Shown piece by piece: positions 1 through 9,300 of a stretch of 41,152 nucleotides of DNA. The stretch is from the NCBI GenBank assembly GCA_945898515.1, contig CAMDIH010000015.1, positions 1 through 41,152 of the forward strand. The letters are read 5' to 3'. The notes beneath the pieces were generated by a model. It was not told the origin of the DNA. It saw only the letters and a list, made by a program, of their open reading frames with translations, and did no database searches. Source of the stretch: Candidatus Neomicrothrix parvicella RN1 (GTDB lineage: Bacteria; Actinomycetota; Acidimicrobiia; Acidimicrobiales; VFJN01). The position numbers were made by a program, and so were the translations under genes. Each line of letters opens with the position of its first letter. Within the stretch, counting starts at the first letter, position 1.

Positions 1-149
1 ACCCACCCTCCGAGCACCTCGAAGAGCCGCATTTCGATCCATTTGTAGTGGCCGACCCGGCGCGCCGATTCTTCCACCGTAAAGATCCCGGGCAACTCCC
101 GGCGGTCCCACGGCGCGAAGGGCAATCGCGGCTTCTTCGGATCAGCCAA
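1..149 (-). CDS. N-terminal fragment of an uncharacterised protein (MADPKKPRLPFAPWDRRELPGIFTVEESARRVGHYKWIEMRLFEVLGGW...), runs off the window edge
   Basis: Open frame from a TTG start at 149, directly preceded by an in-frame TGA, to the window edge; protein-like composition. Confidence 0.45.
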   Translation of the reverse strand, partial: MADPKKPRLPFAPWDRRELPGIFTVEESARRVGHYKWIEMRLFEVLGGW

Positions 150-189
150 ACGGTGTCACCACTTTCTCGCTAAGCACCGGTCACGGGGT

Positions 190-750
190 GACCGGCTGAG
201 AACGATCGTTATCGGTGCCAGCCTCTCGCATGGTCGCTCCCCGGTCAAGTAACGCCGGGATGGTTTCGCAGAGGCCCACGGCGACCAGGATCGTGCCGGT
301 AGGCCGTGGCCCCGAGGATCACCCCTGGGCGGCGAAGGCCAGCGCGCATCCGGCGGTGAGGGCCTCGTCCCCGACCAAAGGGCTACGGCCAGACCCGGAG
401 CGGGTGAGCAGCACTGGTCCGACCACGGCGATGACCACGGCAACGAGCGGAACGGCAGGGGTGGCCGTGGAAAGAAAATCATCCCCCACCGCGGTACGAA
501 CACCGCCCACCGGTAGGTGATGGAGGCGGAAGTGGTGGAATCGGCCCGCCGTGGCCCTGCTCCGCCGTGCGATCGGGGCAAGCACGGCAGCCGCCAGGAG
601 ACATCGAACTCCGAGAAAAGGGAGTGGCTCCACTTGTTTTACGGCATCCTGAATGATCAGGAAGGTGCTGCCGAAGCAGATGGCCGCGCCCAACAGGGCC
701 AGATCGGCCAGGCGCGGATGGGTGCCTTTCAATCCCTTCAAGCACAACAC
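190..750 (-). pseudogene. Decayed EamA/DMT-family transporter
   Basis: EamA-like pieces scattered over two frames: LADLALLGAAICFGSTFLIIQDAVKQVEPLPFLGVRCLLAAAVLAPIARRS, then TTSASITYRWAVFVP in another frame, then AVVGPVLLTR...GCALAFAAQG back in the first frame; no intact ORF. Confidence 0.65.
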
Positions 751-823
751 TGTGGTGGAGAGAGTGCGTCCGGGCGACCCGCCGCCCGGCGGACGCCAAC
801 CCAACGAGGGGGTGAGTGGTGAC

Positions 824-2692
824 ATGACGGCGCTCGAGCGCGACTTGGCGTTACTCGCTTCTGCCCCGCCGCCCTTGCTGCCCGTCGTGCCTCCTGGTAG
901 GGCGGCACCAGCGCCCGCCGGCGTGGTCTCGGCCAATCGCGACGTGGGTTGGGTCCGCCGGATGTTGCCCCTGGTGATGGCGCGCCGGTGGCGCCTGCTG
1001 GCCGGCCTGCTGGCCGCCGCGGTGGCCATGCTGGCCCAGGTGCTAGCGCCGTTGATGCTCATGCTGGCTATCGATCGGGCCCTGATCCAGCGCACGAGCA
1101 CGCTCTGGCCCTTTGTCGTGGCGCTCGCCGCGCTGGCCATCGTTCGCGGCGGACTCACGTTCTATTACCGCTCCACGCTCTACAAACTGGCCTTCGCCCT
1201 CGAATACGACCTGCGCACCACGATCTACGAGCATCTCACCACGCTGTCGTTCCCATTTTACGACCGGGTGCAGTCTGGTCAGCTCATCTCGCGAGCCAAC
1301 AGCGACATCCGTTCGGTGCAGATGTTTCTCACCTTCATGCCGATCGTGTCTCTCAGCCTCGGCAGTTTCTTTGTGGCGCTCGCCATCATGCTGACCATCA
1401 ACGTGCCGCTCACGGTGGTGGCCGTGCTGCCGATGCCGTTCATTTATGTGGTGGGCGTGAAGATGCGGGAGTTGCTGTTTCCCATCAGCTGGGTGGTGCA
1501 GGCCCGCACCGCTGATGTGGCGACGATCGTGGAGGAGAACGTCACGGGGGCGCGGGTGGTGAAGTCTTTTGCCGCCGAGTCGCAGCAAATGGATGCGCTG
1601 GGCGCGGCCGCTCGCCGGCTCCGATGGGCGTCGATCCGCCAGATCGACGCACGGGCCCGCTACGCGCCGATCATGGAGGGGCTTCCCCGTCTCGGGCTGG
1701 CGGCCGTCTTGCTCTACGGCGGGATGTTGGCGGTGGACGGAACGGTGTCGGTCGGCACGATCGTGGCCTTCAGCACCTATGTCGTGCTGCTGCAGGCGCC
1801 CTTCCGCACGCTGGGATTCATCCTCTTGCTGAGCCAACGAGCCGCCGCCTCGGCGGCCCGGATCTACGAGATTCTGGATTCCGAACCCGAGATTGCCGAC
1901 CGCCCCGGGGCCGTGGATCTCCTGGCCCCGAACGGGGCGGTGCAGCTCGAGGATGTGACGTTCCGGTACGGCGATGGTGGGCCAGTTCTCGAGCATTTCG
2001 ATCTCCACCTGGCGCCGGGGGAGAGGGTGGCCATCGTGGGTCGGACGGGGAGCGGGAAGTCCACCGTGGCCCGCCTGCTCCCACGTTTCTATGACGCCAG
2101 CGACGGGGTAGTGCGCATCGACGGTCACGATGTGCGGGACCTCACCGTGGCAAGTTTGCGGGCCGCGGTGGGGCTGGTCCTCGATGAACCGTTCCTATTC
2201 TCAGCCACGGTGCGCGAAAACATTGCCTATGCCCGCCCCGATGCGCCGCTGGCCGATGTTCGAGCGGCGGCCCGCGCCGCGGGGGCGGAGCAGTTCATCG
2301 ACGCCCTACCCGAAGGATTCGACAGCGAGGTGGGGGAGCGCGGCTACACGCTGTCGGGCGGGCAACGTCAGCGGATTGCCATCGCCCGTACCCTCCTGGC
2401 TGATCCGGCCGTTCTTATCCTCGACGATGCCACCAGCGCGATCGATGTGCAGGTGGAGGAGGAGATTCACGGCGCTCTGCGCGTCCTCATGGAAGGACGA
2501 ACCACCCTGGTGATTGCGCACCGCGTGTCCACCATCAACCTGGCCGAACGCGTGGTGCTGCTTGAAGGCGGCCGCATCGTGGCCACGGGTACGCACGCCG
2601 ATCTGATGGCCCGCGAGCCTCGTTACGCCGAGGTGCTCGCCCACATTGCCGATGGTGATGATCGGCCCGATCGTTGGGGAGCGTCGCGCTGA
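824..2692 (+). CDS. ABC transporter ATP-binding/permease, half-transporter 1 of a heterodimer
   Basis: TM domain plus Walker A GRTGSGKST, signature LSGGQ, Walker B LILDDATS; start ATG 824 (MTALERDLALL). Confidence 0.92.
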   Translation: MTALERDLALLASAPPPLLPVVPPGRAAPAPAGVVSANRDVGWVRRMLPLVMARRWRLLAGLLAAAVAMLAQVLAPLMLMLAIDRALIQRTSTLWPFVVALAALAIVRGGLTFYYRSTLYKLAFALEYDLRTTIYEHLTTLSFPFYDRVQSGQLISRANSDIRSVQMFLTFMPIVSLSLGSFFVALAIMLTINVPLTVVAVLPMPFIYVVGVKMRELLFPISWVVQARTADVATIVEENVTGARVVKSFAAESQQMDALGAAARRLRWASIRQIDARARYAPIMEGLPRLGLAAVLLYGGMLAVDGTVSVGTIVAFSTYVVLLQAPFRTLGFILLLSQRAAASAARIYEILDSEPEIADRPGAVDLLAPNGAVQLEDVTFRYGDGGPVLEHFDLHLAPGERVAIVGRTGSGKSTVARLLPRFYDASDGVVRIDGHDVRDLTVASLRAAVGLVLDEPFLFSATVRENIAYARPDAPLADVRAAARAAGAEQFIDALPEGFDSEVGERGYTLSGGQRQRIAIARTLLADPAVLILDDATSAIDVQVEEEIHGALRVLMEGRTTLVIAHRVSTINLAERVVLLEGGRIVATGTHADLMAREPRYAEVLAHIADGDDRPDRWGASR

Positions 2693-4620
2693 TGGCGTGG
2701 GGTGGTGGTGCAATGGGCGGGGCGGGCGCACCCTTCGCGGGGAGTACCGCGGCCGGATCGAATCTGCCCTTTGCCGGTGTTCCTTCCGAGATGCAGGAGC
2801 GGGTTGACAAGCTCCTGGCTCACGAACCGGTGCACGACCACGAGGTGGTGGTCTATGAGCCGATTGCCTCCGACACGCTGCCCTTTTCGCTGCGTCGACT
2901 TGTCCTGCCCCACCGCCGAGCACTCGCTGGAGCAATGGTCCTGGTGGTCATCGAGACCGTGGCCCTCCAGACGGGGCCACTGCTCACGGCCATCGCGATC
3001 GACGACGGCATTCGACTGCGCAATCGTGCGGTGATCGCAGCGGTGGCCGGGCTGTACGTACTGAGTGTGCTGGTGGGAGCAGTTACGAGCCGCAGTCGGA
3101 TTGCCTGGACCGGTCGAGTGGGAGAGCGCCTTCTCTACGACCTGCGCCTGAAGGTGTTCGGCCAGTTCCAACGGTTGTCGATCGACTTCTTCTCTCGGGA
3201 GAAGGCGGGCCGGCTCATGACGCGGATGACCAGCGATCTCGACAACCTCACGCAGTTGCTGCAGGAGGGTTTGGTGCAACTCTTCGTGCAGGGGCTCACG
3301 GTGGTGTTTGTGAGTGGAGTGCTCATCGCGTTGAACCCCCCCTTGGCCGCCATCACCCTGTTGGTGGTGGTGCCGTCGATGCTGGCCGCCACGGTCTGGT
3401 ACCGCTCCGCCTCAGACCAGACCTTCGACGTGGTGCGCGACCGTATCGCCGACGTGATGGCCCATCTGCAGGAGAGCCTTTCGGGTGTGCGGATCGTGAC
3501 GGCGCACAATCGGCAGTCGCGCAACGTGGCCGAGCACCGCACCATTGTGGATGCCTACCGCCGGTCCAACGATGCCACCGCCATGGTGGGGGGCGCCTAC
3601 GGCGGCGTCACCGAAACGGTGGGGATGGCCGGTCAGGTCGTCATCTTGGTGGTGGGGGGTCGGTGGGTTCTGAATGGTTCGCTCGAGATCGGCGAGCTCG
3701 TGGCTTTCATCCTCTACCTGGCCGCCTTCTTTGCCCCGATCCAGCAACTGGTGCAGCTCTACAACACCTACCAGCAGGGACAGGCCTCGGTGCGCAAGCT
3801 TCGAGGGTTACTCGCCGAGGAGCCCAGCGTGGCCCAGCACCCCAACGCCGAGCCGTTGCCGCTCCTCCGCGGCGAGGTGCGGCTGGAGGGGGTTAGTTTT
3901 GCCTACACCCCAGGGCGGGACGTGCTCCACGGCATCGACCTCACCATCCCGGTGGGCGAGACGTTTGCCTTCGTGGGCGAAACGGGGGCCGGAAAGTCCA
4001 CCATCGCCAAGTTGGTGAACCGTCTCTACGATCCCACCGCCGGGCGAGTGCTCCTCGATGGCATCGACATTCGTGGCGCCACCCTGGCCTCCGTGCATGC
4101 TCAGGTGGGCACGGTGCCCCAAGAGGCATTCCTCTTTGGTGGTTCCATCCGCGACAACGTCACCTTCGCCCGTCCCGACGCATCGGAGGACGAAGTGATC
4201 GAGGCCTGTCGACTGGTAGGTCTGAGCGATCTTCTGGAGCGGCTCCCCACCGGACTTGATACCCCGGTGCACGAACGGGGGGTGTCGGTATCTTCCGGCG
4301 AACGGCAACTACTGGCGCTGGCTCGTGTGTTCCTGGCCCGTCCGAGGATTCTGGTGCTCGACGAGGCCACCTCGAACCTTGATCTGCGTTCCGAGGGCAG
4401 GATCGAGGAGGCGCTCGACACATTGTTGGAGGGCCGTACCGCCATTTTGATCGCCCATCGTCTCGCCACGGCCATGCGGGCGGATCGGATCGCCGTGATC
4501 CACGCCGGGGAAGTAGTGGAGATTGGCTCGCACGAGGCGCTGGTGGCGAAGGGCGGTCGCTACGCCGACATGGTGGCGACTTGGCACCGCCACGGCCAGG
4601 GATCAGCGAGCGAGGAGTAG
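2692..4620 (+). CDS. ABC transporter ATP-binding/permease, half-transporter 2 of a heterodimer
   Basis: Start ATG overlaps the TGA of the previous gene (TGATG); Walker A GETGAGKST, Walker B LVLDEATS, divergent signature VSSGE. Confidence 0.92.
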   Translation: MAWGGGAMGGAGAPFAGSTAAGSNLPFAGVPSEMQERVDKLLAHEPVHDHEVVVYEPIASDTLPFSLRRLVLPHRRALAGAMVLVVIETVALQTGPLLTAIAIDDGIRLRNRAVIAAVAGLYVLSVLVGAVTSRSRIAWTGRVGERLLYDLRLKVFGQFQRLSIDFFSREKAGRLMTRMTSDLDNLTQLLQEGLVQLFVQGLTVVFVSGVLIALNPPLAAITLLVVVPSMLAATVWYRSASDQTFDVVRDRIADVMAHLQESLSGVRIVTAHNRQSRNVAEHRTIVDAYRRSNDATAMVGGAYGGVTETVGMAGQVVILVVGGRWVLNGSLEIGELVAFILYLAAFFAPIQQLVQLYNTYQQGQASVRKLRGLLAEEPSVAQHPNAEPLPLLRGEVRLEGVSFAYTPGRDVLHGIDLTIPVGETFAFVGETGAGKSTIAKLVNRLYDPTAGRVLLDGIDIRGATLASVHAQVGTVPQEAFLFGGSIRDNVTFARPDASEDEVIEACRLVGLSDLLERLPTGLDTPVHERGVSVSSGERQLLALARVFLARPRILVLDEATSNLDLRSEGRIEEALDTLLEGRTAILIAHRLATAMRADRIAVIHAGEVVEIGSHEALVAKGGRYADMVATWHRHGQGSASEE

Positions 4621-5214
4621 GTCGAGTTCTCTCAGCGCCGCGTCGGGGTCCTGGACGAGGATGGCATGCAAGCCGGCCTGTTGGGCCCCGAGCACATTGC
4701 CGGGGCTGTCGTCGAGGAACACTGCGGCCTCGGGTGCGACGCCACCCAAAAGGGCCAATGCGTGGCGGTAGATGGCGGGATTGGGTTTGCGCATTCCTAC
4801 CTCGGAACTGTCGACCACGATCTCGAACAGTTCGTCGAGGGGCAGCATCGCCCGCCAGGTAGCGCGGCCCTCACTCACGTTGTTGGTGATCAGTCCTAGC
4901 CGGTAACCCTCGTCGCCGAGGGTGCGTACCCGATCGATGACCTGCTGGTGCAGGGTCATCGATCCGAGGAGGGCGGAGAGCGGGGCGAAATCCACCTCGA
5001 TTCCCTGCGCCCGGCCCAGTTCGGTTACCGCCACCGCCCAGTCGGTGATGGCGAGTTCGCCCCGTTCGACCTGATGCCAGGGGTGGTCGGTGTCCTGCTC
5101 GTAGGAGCCGATGAGCAGTGAGAGATTGCCGCCGCCGGCCTCGGTCATCGCCCCCCACGGCGAGGAGGTGAGCACGCCGGCAAAGTCGAACAGGACGGTA
5201 GTGATCGCCGTCAT
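4603..5214 (-). CDS. HAD-superfamily hydrolase (HAD-IA type)
   Basis: TTVLFDFAGVL N-terminus, KPNPAIYRHAL and VFLDDSPGNVLGAQQAGL motifs. Confidence 0.88.
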   Translation of the reverse strand: MTAITTVLFDFAGVLTSSPWGAMTEAGGGNLSLLIGSYEQDTDHPWHQVERGELAITDWAVAVTELGRAQGIEVDFAPLSALLGSMTLHQQVIDRVRTLGDEGYRLGLITNNVSEGRATWRAMLPLDELFEIVVDSSEVGMRKPNPAIYRHALALLGGVAPEAAVFLDDSPGNVLGAQQAGLHAILVQDPDAALRELDLLLAR

Positions 5215-6908
5215 CCGCGGTAAGCGTTCGTGATGGGCATCCGCCGGTCTTTTCCGAAGGCTTTGCCGCTGATTCGCGGGCCGGGCGGGTTTTGCCGCCG
5301 CTTGTATTCCGACAGGTCAACCAGCCGGGTGATGCGTTCCACCAACGCCGGGTCGAAGCCCTGTGCTACGAGGTCGGCTCGCGTGAGGTCGTGTTCCACA
5401 TAGGCCTCCAACAGCGGGTCGAGGATCTCATAGGGAGGGAGTGATTGATCATCCCGCTGGTCGGGCCGCAGTTCGGCGGAGGGCGGCTTGGTGAGGACAG
5501 CCTCCGGGATGAGTTCTCGGCCGGCGCGTTCGTTACGAAAACGGCACAGGTCGTAGACGAGCAGTTTGGGAACGTCTTTGATCACCGCGAACCCACCGGC
5601 GGTATCCCCATAGAGCGTCGAGTAGCCAACGGCGAGTTCGCTCTTGTTCCCCGTGGTGAGCACCAGCCATCCCGGGAACTTGTTCGATAGCGCCATCAGC
5701 AGGGTGCCCCGGATGCGCGGTTGCAGGTTTTCTTCGGTGAGGTCCGGGTCTCGTCCGGCAAAACTGGGTGCGAGCAGTTCCAGGAAGGCGGCGTGGGCCG
5801 ATTCAATGGCCAGGGTTCGCAGTTCGATGCCAACGGCAGTGCACAGCGCTGCCGCATCGGTCTGGGAGCCGGTGGAGGAAAAGCGACTGGGCATCGAGAC
5901 GGCGTGCACGTGTTCGGGTCCGAGCGCATCGGCGGCGATGACGGCCACCAAGGACGAGTCGACGCCACCGGAGAGGCCCAGTACCGCGTCGTGAAAGCCA
6001 TTTTTGGTGATGTAGTCCCTCGTGGCGAGCACAAGGGCGTCGTACACCTCGGCCACGGGAGACAGCCGTGGCGTGATCGTGGGGGGACAGTGGGACTCAG
6101 GGGAGGAGGCAGCGGCGGTGGAGATTTCGATCACGGGGAGCGACGGACCGTTTCCCGGCGTGGGCGAGAATGGCGCGATGATGAGGTCGACGAAGGCCAC
6201 GGTGTTCGTCATCTGGGGTAGCCGAGCGAGCAGGTCGCCGTGGTCGTCAACCACAAAGGAGCCCCCGTCAAAAATGAGTTCGTCCTGCCCACCGACCTGG
6301 TTGACATAGGCGACATGGCAACCGGCCGCGGCGGCGCGGACCCCCACCGTTTGCTCGCGTTCGTCCGGGCGGCCCTCGAAATAGGGAGATCCATTGGGGA
6401 TCACGACAAGCTCGGCGCCACCCGCGGCTTGCGGATCAATGGTTCCCTCAGCCCGCCACGCGTCCTCGCAGATGGCGATACCCACCTTCACTCCGGCGAT
6501 CTGGAACAGGGTGAGGGGGGTGGTCCCTGGAGCGAAGTAGCGGGCCTCGTCGAAGACGGCATAGTTGGGCAGAAGCCGCTTTCGATAGATCCCCTGCACC
6601 TCCCCGGCCGCGCACACGGCGGCGGCGTTGTACAAGGCGGGGCCGCGGTCGACGAAACCCACCACGGCGGCGCAGTGTCGGGTGCGGGCGGCGACCCGCT
6701 GCAAGGCAGCTCGGTTGGCGGCCACGAAACCGGGCTTGAGGATGAGGTCTTCGGGCGGGTAGCCGGTGATGGCTAGTTCGGGGACCACGATGATGTCGCA
6801 GTGAGCCTTCTCGGCGGCTTCGTAGGCGTCGAGGATGCGTTCGACGTTGCCGTCGAGATCGCCGACCACCGTGTTCAGCTGGGCGAGTCCCACCCGGATT
6901 CGTGCCAC
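5211..6908 (-). CDS. nadE: Glutamine-dependent NAD+ synthase (nitrilase domain plus synthetase domain)
   Basis: Nitrilase domain (VPELAITGYPPEDL, AICEDAWR) fused to a synthetase with LGLSGGVDSSL; GTG start 6908. Confidence 0.94.
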   Translation of the reverse strand: MARIRVGLAQLNTVVGDLDGNVERILDAYEAAEKAHCDIIVVPELAITGYPPEDLILKPGFVAANRAALQRVAARTRHCAAVVGFVDRGPALYNAAAVCAAGEVQGIYRKRLLPNYAVFDEARYFAPGTTPLTLFQIAGVKVGIAICEDAWRAEGTIDPQAAGGAELVVIPNGSPYFEGRPDEREQTVGVRAAAAGCHVAYVNQVGGQDELIFDGGSFVVDDHGDLLARLPQMTNTVAFVDLIIAPFSPTPGNGPSLPVIEISTAAASSPESHCPPTITPRLSPVAEVYDALVLATRDYITKNGFHDAVLGLSGGVDSSLVAVIAADALGPEHVHAVSMPSRFSSTGSQTDAAALCTAVGIELRTLAIESAHAAFLELLAPSFAGRDPDLTEENLQPRIRGTLLMALSNKFPGWLVLTTGNKSELAVGYSTLYGDTAGGFAVIKDVPKLLVYDLCRFRNERAGRELIPEAVLTKPPSAELRPDQRDDQSLPPYEILDPLLEAYVEHDLTRADLVAQGFDPALVERITRLVDLSEYKRRQNPPGPRISGKAFGKDRRMPITNAYRG

Positions 6909-7038
6909 CCCTCCAGCGTAGGTCCCACGAGGAACGGGTTCGATCCGGTTGGTTCTACCGGAGCGCCTCACCCGCGGCGGCGCTGTGCGAGGATGACGTG
7001 CCGATCAGCCGTGGGGCGGGTGGCCGAGGGGGACAAGA

Positions 7039-7968
7039 GTGCCGCTTGATCCGCAGGTGAAGCAGTTGCTCGACGGGTTGGCGCAGGCCGGGGGGCCAAG
7101 TCTGAGCGACTTGTCTCCGTCCGAAGCGCGTGAAATCTACCGGGGAATGGTCGCGTTTGATCAGCCGGAGGAGGTGGCCCGGGTGGACAACCGGGTGGTG
7201 GCGGGTGTGGACCATGAGGTGCCGGTGCGGGTGTACACGCCGGTAGCCGCAGTGGGCGGGGATGCCCCGCTGCTTCTCTGGCTCCACGGCGGCGGTTGGG
7301 TGATCGGCGATTTGGACACGGCCGACGCCACCGCTCGCGCCCTGGCGAACCGTTCCGGAGCGGTGGTGGTGTCGGTTGGTTATCGGTTGGCCCCGGAGCA
7401 CCGCTCGCCAAGTGCCCTGGAGGACTGCATGGCGGCGCTTATCTGGGCGGTGCAGGAAGCGGAGATGCTCGGCGTGGATAGCGGACGGGTCGCGGTGGGG
7501 GGCGATTCGGCGGGCGGAAACCTTGCCGCATTGCTGTGCCATCAGGTGCGCGACGGCTCCGGGCCCACCATCAGTTTTCAGTTGCTGGTCTACCCCGCGG
7601 TGGACCTCACGCTTTCACACCGGTCCATCGAGGAGAACGGACAGGGCTATTTGCTCACCAAGGACACGATGTGCTGGTTTGCGGACTGTTATCTCGGGGA
7701 TCAGGATCCGAAAAGCGGGGCCGTGTCGCCCTTGTGGGCGGCGTCGCTGGCCGACCTTCCTCCGGCCCTGATCATCACCGCGGAGTTCGATCCCCTCCGC
7801 GACGAAGGGGAGGCGTACGCCGCGGCGTTGCGCCAGGCGGGCGTGGAGGTTCAGCTCACCCGTTATGACGGTCAGATCCATGGATTCGTGGGGCTGGCCA
7901 GCATGGTTGCCGACGGCGCCCGGGCACTTGAGGAGGCGGGGGCGGCTTTGCGGGATGGCCTCCGCTAG
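7039..7968 (+). CDS. Alpha/beta hydrolase, HSL-type esterase/lipase
   Basis: HGGGW oxyanion-hole motif, GDSAGG nucleophile elbow, late Asp and His (EFDPLRDEG, IHGF). Confidence 0.92.
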   Translation: MPLDPQVKQLLDGLAQAGGPSLSDLSPSEAREIYRGMVAFDQPEEVARVDNRVVAGVDHEVPVRVYTPVAAVGGDAPLLLWLHGGGWVIGDLDTADATARALANRSGAVVVSVGYRLAPEHRSPSALEDCMAALIWAVQEAEMLGVDSGRVAVGGDSAGGNLAALLCHQVRDGSGPTISFQLLVYPAVDLTLSHRSIEENGQGYLLTKDTMCWFADCYLGDQDPKSGAVSPLWAASLADLPPALIITAEFDPLRDEGEAYAAALRQAGVEVQLTRYDGQIHGFVGLASMVADGARALEEAGAALRDGLR

Positions 7969-8064
7969 CGGCGGCCCATTCGGAGGCGGAGAAAGGTGCA
8001 CCGGGGTGGATCCAGAGGCGCGTTCAGACGATGGCCGTTGGACCCCGCTCCGCCGCCACGACGC

Positions 8065-8093
8065 GAACAGGGCACCCCGGGGGTGCCCTGTTC
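8065..8093. terminator. Hairpin terminator between convergent genes
   Basis: Perfect 13-bp arms gaacagggcaccc / gggtgccctgttc with a 3-nt loop; no U tract. Confidence 0.65.
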
Positions 8094-8114
8094 GATGACC
8101 CAGAGGGTAGGTGG

Positions 8115-9116
8115 CTACGCCAGGGCGGTACACACCGTGTCGATGATGATGTAGGTCACGTCGTAGGGATCACAGTTGGCATTTGGGCGGCGATCCTCCA
8201 GGTAACCCTTCTGGTCCACCTCGACCTGCCAGGGGATGCGCACCGAAGCGCCGCGGTCGGAGACGCCGTAGCTGTACTCCGAAAAGGGTGCCGTCTCGTG
8301 TTGGCCGGTGAGCCGGTCCTCAATGCCGTGGCCGTAGAGAGCCACATGCTCCACTACCCGCGGTGCGAGGGATTCGGCGGCGGCGATGATGGCGTCGTAG
8401 CCCTCTCGCATGGCCTTGGTGGAAAAGTTGGTGTGGGCGCCCGCGCCGTTCCAGTCGCCCTTGACCGGCTTCGGATCCAAGGTGGCGGACACCTCAAAGT
8501 CTTCACCGATGCGGTAGAGCAGCCAGCGGGCGATCCAAAGTTCGTCGGCCACCTGGGGGGCAGCTACCGGGCCAACCTGGAACTCCCACTGACCGGGCAT
8601 GACCTCGGCGTTGATGCCGGAGATGTGCAGGCCGGCGGCCAGGCACGCATCGAGGTGGGCCTCCACCACATCACGGCCGTAGACCTCGTCGGCCCCCACG
8701 CCGCAGTAGTACCCGCCCTGGGGGGCGGGGAAACCGCCGAAGGGGAAGCCATAGGGGCGCCCCTCCTTGAAGAAGGTGTACTCCTGCTCAATGCCGAACC
8801 ACATCTCCTGAGCGGCAAATTTTTCCGCCGCTTCGGCGCAACGGCGACGCGTGTTGGTCTCGTGGGGGCGCATGTCGATGTACAGCACCTCACACATGAC
8901 GAGGATGTTTTGGCCGCCGCGAATGGGATCGGGGCACTGAAACACTGGCTGGAGCACGCAATCGGACTTGTCGCCAGGGGCCTGGTTGGTCGACGAGCCG
9001 TCGAAGCCCCAGATGGGAAGGTCCGTCTTGTCGTCCTCCATGATCCTCGTCTTCGAGCGCAGCTTGGCCGTCGGCGCCGTGCCGTCGACCCAGATGTACT
9101 CAGCTTTGTACGCCAT
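8115..9116 (-). CDS. glnII: Glutamine synthetase, type II (eukaryotic-like GSII)
   Basis: YIWVDGT, PIWGFDGSST, NAEVMPGQWEFQVGP, GDWNGAGAHTNFST motifs. Confidence 0.95.
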   Translation of the reverse strand: MAYKAEYIWVDGTAPTAKLRSKTRIMEDDKTDLPIWGFDGSSTNQAPGDKSDCVLQPVFQCPDPIRGGQNILVMCEVLYIDMRPHETNTRRRCAEAAEKFAAQEMWFGIEQEYTFFKEGRPYGFPFGGFPAPQGGYYCGVGADEVYGRDVVEAHLDACLAAGLHISGINAEVMPGQWEFQVGPVAAPQVADELWIARWLLYRIGEDFEVSATLDPKPVKGDWNGAGAHTNFSTKAMREGYDAIIAAAESLAPRVVEHVALYGHGIEDRLTGQHETAPFSEYSYGVSDRGASVRIPWQVEVDQKGYLEDRRPNANCDPYDVTYIIIDTVCTALA

Positions 9117-9207
9117 CTGGCTTCCTTTCCTCCACGATTGAGGGTGTTACGGGTTGAGTCAGGCCACCCGGTAATCGGGGGAGGCCGGTGAATGCTTGCA
9201 CGAGCCA

Positions 9208-9245
9208 GTTTCCCGGTTCTTTCCCGAGTGTGAACGCTATGTGAA
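9208..9245. promoter_or_regulatory. Candidate GlnR/OmpR-type operator: four pentamers in 11-bp phase
   Basis: On the minus strand TTCAC (9245-9241), TTCAC (9234-9230), GAAAG (9223-9219), GAAAC (9212-9208); each step is exactly 11 bp. Confidence 0.5.
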
Positions 9246-9300
9246 CCAGACCGCAAGCCGAGTGTCATCACCGGCGCATGCCTGCCATCATTGGCACATC

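Noticed and set aside
1043-2128. 361-aa minus-strand ORF across the first ABC transporter gene
   Set aside because: His/Arg-rich mirror-frame translation opposite a well-supported ABC gene; typical high-GC shadow ORF.
8031-9191. 386-aa plus-strand ORF antisense to glnII
   Set aside because: No recognisable motifs; lies fully opposite a strongly conserved glutamine synthetase.
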